A stretch of DNA of 64,000 bases from an uncultured Schaedlerella sp. (GCA_934435195.1 CAKSAJ010000012.1:1-64000); one strand, 5' to 3'; numbered from the stretch's first letter, positions 52,502-62,041 are shown. Notes: generated from the letters alone by a model not told the origin. Numbers and translations are program-made.

Positions 52502-53406
52502 AAACATTGAAAAAAGTTATCTTTCATTCCAAAGGATTATTCTCTCTATTTTTAGTGTTCCTGCTCTCACTTTCTGTTTGTAGCGAGACGTTTGCAGCAA
52601 AAGCAGCTTCATCTTCTTTTAATCTGTCAAGCATTCCAGCTTACACGAAAGACCCTTATGTTGTTCTTAACGACAACACCCCCTATTTCACTGAGAGTGA
52701 ACTCAATGTATCCACTTCCTTTGAAACCTACAGTGCTTTAGACAAGCTTGGCCGATGCGGTGTTGCATATGCAAATGTCGGAAAAGATTTAATGCCAACC
52801 GAAAAACGAGGGGCTATCGGCAAAATCAAGCCTTCCGGATGGCATACTGTAAAATATGATTTTGTTGATGGAAAATATCTCTATAATCGTTGTCATTTAA
52901 TAGGCTATCAGCTTACTGCCGAGAATGACAATGAACGCAACCTGATTACCGGAACACGATATCTGAATGTGCAAGGTATGCTTCCTTTTGAAAATATGAC
53001 AGCTGATTATATAAAAGAAACCGGCAACCATGTATTATACCGGGTAACACCTGTTTATGATGGAGATAATCTTGTTGCGTCTGGGGTTGTTATGGAAGCA
53101 ATGTCTGTTGAAGACAACGGGGAGGGTATTCTTTTTTGTATATTTGTATACAATGTTCAGCCTGGCGTCTCCATTGATTATGCTACCGGAGAAAGCAAAG
53201 CCGACACCTCTTCCGACAGCAGCGCAACGACCCAAAATTCATCTTCTTCCACTACCTACGTGCTAAACACAAACAATCACAAATTCCACTATCCAACTTG
53301 TGGAAGCGTAAAACAGATGAAGAAAAAAAATCGAAAAAATTACACCGGGAAAAGGGCTGATGTCATTAAAATGGGGTATGAGCCATGCAAAAAATGTAAT
53401 CCATAA
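52498..53406 (+). CDS. Secreted DNA/RNA non-specific endonuclease
   Basis: 302 aa. A signal peptide covers about residues 1-35 (VFLLSLSVCSETFAAKA). The NUC1-type domain follows: KYLYNRCHLIGYQLTAENDN near residue 128, where the RCHLIGYQL block with His is the catalytic-site motif, and ERNLITGTRYLNVQGM. The C-terminal 45 residues form a small Cys/His domain (FHYPTCGSVKQMKKKN, YEPCKKCNP) also found in competence-type and other secreted nucleases. It lies in a two-gene operon with the 142-aa protein and probably digests external DNA for nutrients or defence. Confidence 0.9.
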   Translation: MKTLKKVIFHSKGLFSLFLVFLLSLSVCSETFAAKAASSSFNLSSIPAYTKDPYVVLNDNTPYFTESELNVSTSFETYSALDKLGRCGVAYANVGKDLMPTEKRGAIGKIKPSGWHTVKYDFVDGKYLYNRCHLIGYQLTAENDNERNLITGTRYLNVQGMLPFENMTADYIKETGNHVLYRVTPVYDGDNLVASGVVMEAMSVEDNGEGILFCIFVYNVQPGVSIDYATGESKADTSSDSSATTQNSSSSTTYVLNTNNHKFHYPTCGSVKQMKKKNRKNYTGKRADVIKMGYEPCKKCNP

Positions 53407-53423
53407 TGTAAATTTCCGGAACT

Positions 53424-53469
53424 AAAAAACGAACTATGTCATCCATTCAATGATATAGTTCGTTTTTTT
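53424..53469. terminator. Bidirectional terminator between the nuclease and NSS genes
   Basis: A 14-bp stem with one mismatch, then a further 4 bp (AAAAAACGAACTAT ... ATAGTTCGTTTTTT), with runs of A and T on both sides. Confidence 0.85.
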
Positions 53470-53483
53470 AATATATGAAGTTA

Positions 53484-54881
53484 TTATTTAAGAATCAAAT
53501 TCAATACACCGGTTGACTGTAAGAATAAAATCAACATAATGACCGGCATAATATAGCGTATCATTGCATTATAAAGCTTTTTGCGTTTAAATTTGCTTCC
53601 ATTTAATTCCATCTCTTCTGCAATCCATGATGGTTTCATGATCCATCCGATCAGAATTGCCGACAACAATGAGATAAACGGCATCAAGAAACTGTTACTG
53701 ATATAGTCCATAATATCCAAAAGCTGTCCTGTGCTTCCGTTTGGCAATGCCACTTCTACATAGAATATGCTATATCCCAATGCTATGACTGCTGTTGCTG
53801 TCAAATAGATAACAGACAAAACTCCTGTTGTCTTTTTTCTTTCCGTATGGAAAAGCTCCATACAGTTTGCTGTAATAGACTCTAATACTGAGATACAAGA
53901 AGTTAATGCTGCAAATCCTGCCAGTACAAAGAATAAGATTCCGATAAATCTTCCGATTTTTCCCATGCTAAAGAATACATTTGGCAAAGACACGAACATA
54001 AGTCCAGGTCCTGCTGACATTCCATCAAGTCCTGAGAAAACAAATACAGCAGGAATGATCATAACACCTGCCAAGAATGCTACTCCTGTATCCATTAATT
54101 CAATCTGGGATACTGCCTTGTTCAGATCAACATCTTTCTTTACATAAGAACCATATGTGATCATAATACCCATTGATACACTCAAAGAGAAAAATAACTG
54201 ACTCATCGCATCCAGCATAATCTGAAGAAAACGCCCTACTGTAACGCCAGTCAAATCTGGTTTCAGATAAATCATCATTCCCTGTAAGCCTGTACGGACA
54301 GTTCCGTCATCCAAAGTTGTTTTGAGTGTCAGTGAGAAGATTGCGATCACAATTACCATCACCAAAAGTATTGGCATGATAAATTTAGATACACGTTCAA
54401 TTCCCTTTTCAACACCATTATAAACGATCAGTGCTGTTAACAGCATAAATACCAAACTGAACCACACAGAAGATGGTGAGGAAATAAATCCAGTAAAACA
54501 TCCATCAGCCACGGCTTCTTTACCTGAACTAAACAGATAGATTGTAATATACTTCAGAATCCATCCCCCAATAACTGCGTAATATGTCATGATCAATACC
54601 GGTACCAGGAATGTCAGAATTCCCAAAAACTTCCACTTTGAACACATTGATTCATAAGCATAAATTGCACTTTTTCCAGTCTTACGTCCAATGGCGATAT
54701 CTGTTGTTAATAATGTAAATCCAAAAGTAACTACCAATACCAAATAAATAATCAGGAAAAGTCCTCCCCCGTCTTTTGCTGCCAGATATGGGAATCTCCA
54801 GAGATTTCCAACTCCTACAGCACTTCCAGCAGCAGCAAATACAAAACCGATCTGCCCGCTAAAACCACTTTTCTGTTTCAT
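53484..54881 (-). CDS. Neurotransmitter:sodium symporter family transporter
   Basis: 465 aa, about eleven membrane segments. The first helix is FVFAAAGSAVGVGNLWRFPY near residue 16 (the NSS Na+/substrate site); also GGGLFLIIYLVLVVTFGFTL and PAVFVFSGLDGMSAGPGLMF. It imports amino acids with Na+. The ATG follows GGAGGCTAA; the longest frame start overlaps that ribosome site. It is convergent with the nuclease gene. Confidence 0.93.
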   Translation of the reverse strand: MKQKSGFSGQIGFVFAAAGSAVGVGNLWRFPYLAAKDGGGLFLIIYLVLVVTFGFTLLTTDIAIGRKTGKSAIYAYESMCSKWKFLGILTFLVPVLIMTYYAVIGGWILKYITIYLFSSGKEAVADGCFTGFISSPSSVWFSLVFMLLTALIVYNGVEKGIERVSKFIMPILLVMVIVIAIFSLTLKTTLDDGTVRTGLQGMMIYLKPDLTGVTVGRFLQIMLDAMSQLFFSLSVSMGIMITYGSYVKKDVDLNKAVSQIELMDTGVAFLAGVMIIPAVFVFSGLDGMSAGPGLMFVSLPNVFFSMGKIGRFIGILFFVLAGFAALTSCISVLESITANCMELFHTERKKTTGVLSVIYLTATAVIALGYSIFYVEVALPNGSTGQLLDIMDYISNSFLMPFISLLSAILIGWIMKPSWIAEEMELNGSKFKRKKLYNAMIRYIMPVIMLILFLQSTGVLNLILK

Positions 54882-55096
54882 AAGTTTAGCCTCCATAAAA
54901 TTTAGTCGAACCTTAACTGATTAATTATATCAATAATTACGGGATGTATACAATATAGATTTCAAAAATTTAATTTTTTTGCATTTTTGCACTACATAAA
55001 ATACTATATTTGTTAATCTTTTGTATATACCTATCATATTTTCTAATATTTGATAATAGACCTTCCTATAGAAATGTTGTAGAATAGCCTTATATT

Positions 55097-55123
55097 GTTG
55101 CTGTTCACAGTACCTGTGACCAG
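55097..55123. repeat. Dispersed palindromic repeat, copy 2
   Basis: 27 bases matching the first 27 of the element at 36397 with one mismatch. The right arm is changed (CAGTAG rather than CAGCAAC) so the outer stem is broken. It lies in the leader of the TetR gene. Confidence 0.65.
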
Positions 55124-55152
55124 TAGAAATACGATTAGAAAGAAGTGATTTC

Positions 55153-55725
55153 ATGAACAACAATACAAAACAAATATTAGAAGAATCTCTGAAAAAATTA
55201 ATGCTAAAAAAACCACTTGATAAAATCACAATCCGCGATTTAACAGAAGACTGCGGCATCAGCCGTATGACTTTTTATTATCATTTCAAAGACATTTATG
55301 ATTTGATAGAATGGGCATGTCTTGCCGATGCAACAAAGGCCTTAGCGGGAAAAAAGACATATGACACCTGGTCAGAAGGATTAGTTCAGATTTTTGAGGT
55401 TGTATATGAAAACAAACCTTTTATTCTGAATGCATATCGTTGTATCAGTCGCGACCAGATAGAAAATTTTCTTTTTCATCTCACCTCCGACCTATTGATG
55501 GGCGTTGTCGAAGAAAAGGCCGCCGACACGGATATTTCGGAAGAAGAACGTCGCTTTATTGCTGATTTTTATAAATATAGTTTTGTCGGTATTATGCTTG
55601 ACTGGATTAAACAGGGAATGAAGGATGATTACATGGAGCTTGCACGTAAGATCAATATTACAATCCACGGAAGCCTTGCAAATTCTATTTTAAATTTTTC
55701 TAACCTCGCTAAAACAGATTTGTAA
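55153..55725 (+). CDS. TetR/AcrR family transcriptional regulator
   Basis: 190 aa. The helix-turn-helix is residues about 10-55 (ILEESLKKLMLKKPLDKITI, then RDLTEDCGISRMTFYYHFKD). The C-terminal domain has the hydrophobic DWIKQGMKDDYMELARKI tail. It reads towards the oleate hydratase gene 133 bases away and is its probable regulator; fatty acids are a plausible ligand, but this is inference. Confidence 0.92.
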   Translation: MNNNTKQILEESLKKLMLKKPLDKITIRDLTEDCGISRMTFYYHFKDIYDLIEWACLADATKALAGKKTYDTWSEGLVQIFEVVYENKPFILNAYRCISRDQIENFLFHLTSDLLMGVVEEKAADTDISEEERRFIADFYKYSFVGIMLDWIKQGMKDDYMELARKINITIHGSLANSILNFSNLAKTDL

Positions 55726-55788
55726 ACAAAATATTTTTACAAAAAGGGTGATTTGATAAGTTTTTTATCATTTTGCCCTTTTTGTAAA
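55719..55788. promoter_or_regulatory. Octamer repeats and long palindrome before the oleate hydratase promoter
   Basis: TTTGTAAA or its complement occurs at 55719-55726, 55736-55743 and 55781-55788. A 13-bp inverted repeat (55736-55748 with 55776-55788) surrounds an AT-rich loop containing a second GATAA/TTATC stem. It may be the TetR operator or a terminator of the TetR gene. Confidence 0.5.
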
Positions 55789-55817
55789 TTGAAAACAAGT
55801 AAAAATGCTCATACTAT
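55789..55817 (+). promoter_or_regulatory. Promoter of the oleate hydratase gene
   Basis: TTGAAA (55789-55794), a 17-base spacer, then TACTAT (55812-55817). The -35 box directly abuts the palindrome. Confidence 0.7.
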
Positions 55818-55858
55818 ATTCATAACAAATGGATAGCTCACAGAAAGGTGGTTATATT

Positions 55859-57865
55859 ATGGCAAATAAAAAATCTAAACTTGGTGTGATCTCAGCAGTT
55901 GCAGCAGGAACAGGTACTGCAATTTATCTCGCACAGAAAGCAAAAAACAAATCTGAAAACGGTGATGCATCTCAATCTAGTTCACCTTTGTTCAGTAAAA
56001 AGAAAATGGATAACATTTCCACTAAGAACAACTATCGCAATACAGAGCGTGGAAAATATGAGCGAAACAGTAAAGGAATCTACTATTCTAATGGAAACTA
56101 TGAAGCATTTGCTCATCCTGAAAAACCGGAAGGTGTAGATGACAAACATGCTTATATTGTAGGAAGCGGACTAGCCTCTCTCGCTGCCGCATGTTTCCTT
56201 GTACGTGATGCACAAATGCCTGGTTCTCACATCCATATTCTGGAAGCGATGGATATTGCCGGCGGTGCATGTGATGGAATCTACGATTCTTCCCGCGGTT
56301 ATGTAATGCGTGGAGGACGCGAGATGGAAAATCATTTTGAATGTCTGTGGGATTTGTTCCGCAGTATTCCTTCTATTGAAACACCTGGTGTTTCTGTACT
56401 GGATGAATATTACTGGCTCAACAAACATGATCCAAACTACTCACTTTGTCGTGCTACGATCAATCGCGGTAAAGATGCACATACAGATGGTAAATTCAAT
56501 TTGAGTCAGAAGGGCTGCATGGAAATCATGAAACTCTTTATGACAAAAGATGAGGATTTGTACGATAAAACTATCGAAGATGTATTCGATGATGAAGTAT
56601 TCGACTCTACATTCTGGTTATACTGGAGAACAATGTTTGCATTTGAAAACTGGCACAGTGCTCTTGAGATGAAACTCTACTTCCAGAGATTCATCCATCA
56701 CATTGCCGGACTGCCTGATTTCAGTGCATTGAAATTCACAAAATATAATCAATATGAATCTCTGATTCTTCCTATGCAGAAGTATTTGGAGGCTGCAGGT
56801 GTTGACTTCCAGTTCAATACAGAGGTTACAAACGTTGTGTTTAAATTTGAAGGAGATAAGAAGATTGCTTCTGCTATCGAATGTAAGGTAAATGGAAAAG
56901 AAAGCGGCATCGTTCTGACTGAAAATGACCTTGTATTTGTTACGAACGGAAGCTGTACAGAGGGAACCATTTATGGAGATCAGAATCATGCCCCGAACGG
57001 AGATGCTGAAGTCCGTACAAGCGGTGTATGGAATCTTTGGAAGAATATTGCCAGACAGGATCCATCCTTTGGACATCCGGAAAAATTCTGTTCTGACATT
57101 TCAAAAACAAACTGGGAATCTGCAACTGTCACAACTCTCGATGACAAGATCATCCCTTATATCACTGATATTTGCAAACGTGACCCTCGCACAGGAAATG
57201 TTGTAACAGGCGGTATCGTAAGTTGTCAGGATTCAAGCTGGCTGCTTAGCTGGACAATTAATCGACAGGGACAGTTTAAAGATCAGGATAAAGACCAGGT
57301 ATGTGTATGGGTATATGGCTTATTTACAGATGTGCCTGGAGACTATATTAAGAAACCGATGAAAGATTGTACAGGTAAAGAAATCACTGCTGAATGGCTG
57401 TATCATCTCGGAGTACCTGAAGACCAGATTATGGATCTTGCAGAAAATAGTGCGATCTGTGTTCCGACAATGATGCCTTACATTACTGCTTTCTTTATGC
57501 CTCGTACAAAAGGTGACCGCCCGGATGTCATTCCTGACGGATGTGTCAACTTTGCATTCCTCGGACAGTTTGCTGATACTCCTCGTGACACTGTTTTCAC
57601 AACAGAGTATTCTGTACGTACTGCTATGGAAGCTGTTTATGGACTTCTCAAAGTCGACAGAGGTGTTCCGGAAGTATGGGGAAGTGTTTATGATATCCGT
57701 GAGCTTCTCGACAGCAGCGTAAAACTTATGGATGGAAAATCTCCACTGGAAATTCCGCTTCCTGGTCCGCTTAATGCACTCAAAAAACCGCTTTTGAAGC
57801 TTGTCAAAGGAAATGTTATTGAAAAAGTACTAAGAGACCATGATATCCTAAAAGACGGAATGTAA
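55859..57865 (+). CDS. Oleate hydratase (MCRA family)
   Basis: 668 aa. The FAD-binding motif is AYIVGSGLASLAAACFLVRD near residue 98, then the active-site Glu region in MRGGREMENHFECLWDLFRS near 150, and the family stretches KMKLYFQRFIHHIAGLPDFS-like (here EMKLYFQRFIHHIAGLPDFS), FVTNGSCTEGTIYGDQNHAP and FLGQFADTPRDTVFTTEYSV. It hydrates oleic or linoleic acid to 10-hydroxy acids. It has an N-terminal extension of about 90 residues with a hydrophobic segment (LGVISAVAAGTGTAIYLAQK), unlike the usual cytosolic form of about 590 aa. The ATG after AAAGGTGG is used. Confidence 0.93.
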   Translation: MANKKSKLGVISAVAAGTGTAIYLAQKAKNKSENGDASQSSSPLFSKKKMDNISTKNNYRNTERGKYERNSKGIYYSNGNYEAFAHPEKPEGVDDKHAYIVGSGLASLAAACFLVRDAQMPGSHIHILEAMDIAGGACDGIYDSSRGYVMRGGREMENHFECLWDLFRSIPSIETPGVSVLDEYYWLNKHDPNYSLCRATINRGKDAHTDGKFNLSQKGCMEIMKLFMTKDEDLYDKTIEDVFDDEVFDSTFWLYWRTMFAFENWHSALEMKLYFQRFIHHIAGLPDFSALKFTKYNQYESLILPMQKYLEAAGVDFQFNTEVTNVVFKFEGDKKIASAIECKVNGKESGIVLTENDLVFVTNGSCTEGTIYGDQNHAPNGDAEVRTSGVWNLWKNIARQDPSFGHPEKFCSDISKTNWESATVTTLDDKIIPYITDICKRDPRTGNVVTGGIVSCQDSSWLLSWTINRQGQFKDQDKDQVCVWVYGLFTDVPGDYIKKPMKDCTGKEITAEWLYHLGVPEDQIMDLAENSAICVPTMMPYITAFFMPRTKGDRPDVIPDGCVNFAFLGQFADTPRDTVFTTEYSVRTAMEAVYGLLKVDRGVPEVWGSVYDIRELLDSSVKLMDGKSPLEIPLPGPLNALKKPLLKLVKGNVIEKVLRDHDILKDGM

Positions 57866-57911
57866 AATCATCCAAAAATTTTTATGATTTAGCTCTCTTT
57901 CTCATAATTAT

Positions 57912-57951
57912 AAAAACAGCTCCCCGGCACAAACACCGGGGAACTGTTTTT
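57912..57951. terminator. Bidirectional terminator between oleate hydratase and MATE genes
   Basis: AAAAACAG-CT-CCCCGG pairs with CCGGGG-AA-CTGTTTTT, leaving an 8-base loop; A/T runs on both strands. Confidence 0.88.
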
Positions 57952-57960
57952 CTTTTTGTA

Positions 57961-59301
57961 TTAAATAACTTTATACTCAAGCCATTTTCTGCTATGAAAT
58001 CTCCATGTAAATATAATTCCACGAACAGTCCAGTCCGCAAACATACCGATCCAGACTCCCATTGGTCCAAATCCCATAACCCGGATCAAAAATACACATA
58101 GACAGAATCTGCATGCCCACATCGTAATGCAGGATGTGATCATTGAAAACTTCACGTCTCCTGCTGCACGTAAACCATATGCCGTAATAAATGATGGAAC
58201 CCAGACAAATGGTTTTACAATTGTGATCCACATAACCATATGGAAGCACATATCTGCACTTTCTCTTTCCATTCCACCTAACATTGTAACCGGTTTTGTC
58301 AACGCAAATACTGTCAGACAGCTTACAATAATAATCACCTCCGCGATCACATACAATTTCTTTATATAGTAAACCGCTTCGTCTTTTCTTCCTGCACCCA
58401 TACATTGACCTACGATTGTCATAAGTCCAATACCAACTCCGATTGCTGCAATACCATTTAGGTTTTCCAAAATATTTGTCATAGCCTGTGCTGCGATTGC
58501 CGCTGTACCAAGAGTTGATACCGTTGACTGGATTGCCAGTTTTCCTAATTGGAACATACTGTTTTCCACACCGGATGGAATTCCGATTCCAAGAATCCTT
58601 CGTATCATACTCCAGTTTGGACGTATTTTCATATAATCTCTCACTACGATTGGCTGTCTGTCTTTTCTTAACTGAATCAGTACTACAACCGCACAAAAGA
58701 TACGTGAAACTAACGTAGCAATTGCTGCACCTGCAACACCCATATGAAAGCCCCATATCATAATTGCATTTCCCACAATATTCATTACATTAGAAATCAT
58801 CGAAATGATCATCGGTCCTTTGGTATTATCCTGTGCACGGAAGATTGATGCTGCTGCATCATACGCCGCAATAAACGGAAATGATAATGCTGTGTAGAAG
58901 AAATATATTTCCGAAGCTCTCATAACCTCTGCTTCAACCGAACCAAAGATTACTCTTAATAACGGCTTCTGGAAAATAAGACAGATCAGACTGACTACGA
59001 TTGAAATTGCTGTGATGATAAATAAAACCTGACGTGCTGACTCATTTGCCCGCTCTTTATTCTTCTGTCCGATATACTGTGCACATATAATCGCTCCACC
59101 TGCTGCCAGAGCGGAAAATGCCTGTATTACCAGAACATTGATTGAATCAACTAACGACACCGCCGATATTGCTGCCGAACCAACATTACTTACCATCATT
59201 GTATCTGCAGTTCCCATAACCGAATTCAACAGCTGCTCCAATATTACCGGAACAAGAATCGCCGCGATCATCTGATTTGAAAACATGTGTTGTTGTTTCA
59301 C
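57961..59301 (-). CDS. MATE family efflux transporter
   Basis: 446 aa, twelve membrane segments. The N-terminus is FSNQMIAAILVPVILEQLLN, then SVMGTADTMMVSNVGSAAIS, and the second half VENSMFQLGKLAIQSTVSTL. The start is a GTG 7 bases after AGGGGATG. It is distinct from the MATE gene at 41292. It is convergent with oleate hydratase. Confidence 0.92.
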   Translation of the reverse strand: MKQQHMFSNQMIAAILVPVILEQLLNSVMGTADTMMVSNVGSAAISAVSLVDSINVLVIQAFSALAAGGAIICAQYIGQKNKERANESARQVLFIITAISIVVSLICLIFQKPLLRVIFGSVEAEVMRASEIYFFYTALSFPFIAAYDAAASIFRAQDNTKGPMIISMISNVMNIVGNAIMIWGFHMGVAGAAIATLVSRIFCAVVVLIQLRKDRQPIVVRDYMKIRPNWSMIRRILGIGIPSGVENSMFQLGKLAIQSTVSTLGTAAIAAQAMTNILENLNGIAAIGVGIGLMTIVGQCMGAGRKDEAVYYIKKLYVIAEVIIIVSCLTVFALTKPVTMLGGMERESADMCFHMVMWITIVKPFVWVPSFITAYGLRAAGDVKFSMITSCITMWACRFCLCVFLIRVMGFGPMGVWIGMFADWTVRGIIFTWRFHSRKWLEYKVI

Positions 59302-59479
59302 TTTATGTCATCCCCTTTGTTTTTGCTAAATTCGTCTCTGATATTATCTACCTCAAATATAAATATTGCAAGTTTTTATATAAGAACAATTTCTCTTTCG
59401 TGTCATATGTATGTCAAAAAAACATAGGACGTATGTAACATCTTTACATACGCCCCATATAATTTAATAAATAGAATTT

Positions 59480-60865
59480 CTAATTTGTAGCTGCTTTCTT
59501 AGCTGCATCTCGTTTTGCAAGTCTTTCTCTTACAGCTTCCATATGTCCCGGTTTATCCAGGTCATAGATCAGAAGTGGAATTATTCCTACGAAGAATACA
59601 ATTCCAGGAAGAAGGTTTGCTGCAATATTGATACCTGTCTGAATATGTGGTGTCATATCTACTCCACCTGCATATCCGAATGCTCCCATAACAACCAGGA
59701 ACAATGAGTTTGCAATAGCTGTTGCGATTTTAATAGCACATCCCTGGAATGAGAATGCCATACCATCGTTACGTGCTTCATATTTGTCATCAAAATCATC
59801 GATTGCATCAACCATCATACCGGCTCCACATGGACCTGCAACATATCCAAGACCATATACGATCAATACAATAAAGTCAAATACGATATTTTCATAAGGA
59901 CCTACAAACAGTACAATCAATGCACCACCCTGGATAACCATTGAAAGGATCGCTGTATTACGTTTTCCAAGCTTCTCAATTACCTTTGGTGTAAATGGCA
60001 TAATGATTGTTCCGACGATCATCTGCATCATCATAAAAATTGTAATAAATGCAAAGTTCTGTACACAATACAAATAGAAGTAAACTGCTACTGAAATACG
60101 TCCTAACATACCAAACATGTTAAAGAAGCTGTATAACATTGCACACATAAGGTTTTTGTTTTTGAATACCATTTTCAGACCATCACTTACTTTACCCTGA
60201 TCTTCTTTCTTAACAGTAATTCTTTCTTTTGAAAGGATTGCTACTGCCCAGAACATAGGAAGGGCAATAACTGCAAGTAAAATAGCTGTTGAGTGATATC
60301 CTGCTGCCTGATCTCCTTTACCAAACCAGAGAACAAGTTTTAATACAAACAGGTTCAAGATAATCTGTCCGATTGTCATACCCATCATCTGAGCTGCATT
60401 TAATTTGTTGACTTCTTTAGGGTCACGTGTCATAACTACAGGCAATGCAAGGTATGGTACATTTGTCATTGTGTAAGACATACCTAAACCGATGTATGTA
60501 ATATAAGCATAAATCAATTTACCTGTGCTCCCAAATCCTGGTACTGTAAATGTCAGGATTGTGAAGATTACAAGGAAAATGGCTCCTACAAAAATGTAAG
60601 GTCTGAATCTTCCGTGTTTTGTATGAGTACGCTCCATGATGGTTCCCATCATTGGGTCATTGATTCCATCCCATACTTTTGCGATTAACATCAAAAGTGC
60701 TACTGCACCGGTTCCCAGACCGAATACATCGGTATAGAAAATGGAAAGATATGTACTTACCATTGTCCATGAAAGCTGTGATGCAAAGTTACCAAGACCG
60801 TATACAAAGTAGTGTTTACCTGTTAACGGTTCCATACCAAATTCATTTAATTTTTTCTCACTCAT
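59480..60865 (-). CDS. GPH family (MelB-like) transporter
   Basis: 461 aa, twelve membrane segments. The N-terminus is YFVYGLGNFASQLSWTMVST, then LLMLIAKVWDGINDPMMGTI, where the DGxxDPxMG motif is the Na+/sugar signature of the glycoside-pentoside-hexuronide family; TNVPYLALPVVMTRDPKE follows. It imports a glycoside or related solute with a cation. It is the last gene after the AraC-GH39 and reductase genes. Confidence 0.92.
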   Translation of the reverse strand: MSEKKLNEFGMEPLTGKHYFVYGLGNFASQLSWTMVSTYLSIFYTDVFGLGTGAVALLMLIAKVWDGINDPMMGTIMERTHTKHGRFRPYIFVGAIFLVIFTILTFTVPGFGSTGKLIYAYITYIGLGMSYTMTNVPYLALPVVMTRDPKEVNKLNAAQMMGMTIGQIILNLFVLKLVLWFGKGDQAAGYHSTAILLAVIALPMFWAVAILSKERITVKKEDQGKVSDGLKMVFKNKNLMCAMLYSFFNMFGMLGRISVAVYFYLYCVQNFAFITIFMMMQMIVGTIIMPFTPKVIEKLGKRNTAILSMVIQGGALIVLFVGPYENIVFDFIVLIVYGLGYVAGPCGAGMMVDAIDDFDDKYEARNDGMAFSFQGCAIKIATAIANSLFLVVMGAFGYAGGVDMTPHIQTGINIAANLLPGIVFFVGIIPLLIYDLDKPGHMEAVRERLAKRDAAKKAATN

Positions 60866-60918
60866 TTTGATCTCCTACCCTCTGCCTGTTTTATGGCAGC
60901 AATCTATATAGCTTTTTA

Positions 60919-61890
60919 TTACATAGATTCGATTTCTTTATCAAAGTTTTTGTATTTTTCCATCATCTTTGGAAGTGTATCCTTATTGGCAACCAATTTT
61001 GGTACGCATACCTCGATCATGTTCTGAATTTCATTATAATGCTCGTAAATACCGATTGTTGTGTTTCTTGCTCTGTTCTTTTCTTCTTCTGAGAATTCTA
61101 CATTTACCTTGTCTCCATCTACAGACAATGTTCCCCAGATACCACAGATTGGACATTCTACGTGAGTTGTTCCATTCATGCTAAGCAGTGGATTGTGACA
61201 TACCGGACATACGCCTTCTTCTCCAACCCATGTATCGACCTCTTCATATGGTTTTCCAAGAGATTCTGCTACTGCTTTACCAAGGTCTGCACATTTCTGC
61301 ATCAGTGCCGGATCAAACAGAGGATGTCCTGTTCTTCCCTGGTCGTAGGCATCTACATGTCCTACACATTTCATGCAGAATGAAAAGCTGAATAAATCTA
61401 ACATTGGAAGTCCCAATGATACCCAGTTGTGTGTCTGAGCTCCGCCAACTGAAATATATCCAACATATCTGTCTTTGAAATATCTCGGGTCAAGCAGTTC
61501 ATCTTCTGATTTTCCTTCTGCGATACGTTTCTTGTTTTCTTCGATCAATGCTGCTCTGTCATGGGATGGTCCAAAACGATCTACAAAGTTTTTGAACTGT
61601 CCTACAATACCTACTGCATATACAGGAGCTGCAATAATGATTCCGTCTGCTTCCAGACAAGCTTCTTCCAGAATGTGGTAATCATCTTTCATGCAGCAGT
61701 GAATTTCTGTAGCACCTTTGTCTCTGTTTCTACTACAGTAATCACATGCACGGCAATGTCCGATATTTAATGTTACAGTATTGATAAACTGAACATCTGC
61801 GCCTGCTGCTTTTGCTGCAAATAAGGCTTCTTTAACCATGACATCACTTCTCTGGTTCTTTCTTCCAAAAGAAATTCCTAATACTTTCAT
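60919..61890 (-). CDS. Flavodoxin/NADPH-dependent FMN reductase-like protein with zinc ribbon
   Basis: 323 aa. The N-terminal domain is FMN-reductase-like: KVLGISFGRKNQRSDVMVKE, the Cys set GHCRACDYCSRNRDKG, and the FMN contact IIIAAPVYAVGIVGQFKNFV. A zinc ribbon lies near residue 235 (CPVCHNPLLSMNGTTHVECP, then ICGIWG). The C-terminus is helical (RARNTTIGIYEHYNEIQNM). It lies between an AraC-GH39 regulator and a GPH transporter; the substrate is unknown. The start follows GATGGAGGAACA; the longer frame of 29 extra codons is not used. Confidence 0.85.
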   Translation of the reverse strand: MKVLGISFGRKNQRSDVMVKEALFAAKAAGADVQFINTVTLNIGHCRACDYCSRNRDKGATEIHCCMKDDYHILEEACLEADGIIIAAPVYAVGIVGQFKNFVDRFGPSHDRAALIEENKKRIAEGKSEDELLDPRYFKDRYVGYISVGGAQTHNWVSLGLPMLDLFSFSFCMKCVGHVDAYDQGRTGHPLFDPALMQKCADLGKAVAESLGKPYEEVDTWVGEEGVCPVCHNPLLSMNGTTHVECPICGIWGTLSVDGDKVNVEFSEEEKNRARNTTIGIYEHYNEIQNMIEVCVPKLVANKDTLPKMMEKYKNFDKEIESM

Positions 61891-62010
61891 CTTGTTCCTC
61901 CATCTCTTAATTGATGAGTTTATTTTAACTTTTTTAAATGTTTCCGGCTTTCCCAGAACCACCCTATCTTCGTTCAATATTTTGTCATAATTTTTTCTTC
62001 AGAAAGTTAA

Positions 62011-62041
62011 AAAGCAAAAATCATTCAATAATTTTTGCTTT
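62011..62041 (-). terminator. Hairpin in the gap after the AraC-GH39 gene
   Basis: An 11-bp perfect inverted repeat (AAAGCAAAAAT with ATTTTTGCTTT, loop of 9), second of two hairpins in this gap, followed on the minus strand by a short TT run. Possible terminator or attenuator before the reductase gene. Confidence 0.45.

Noticed and set aside
57992..58756. Second 254-codon frame inside the MATE gene
   Set aside because: It is a shadow frame with poor composition, fully contained in a clear MATE gene.
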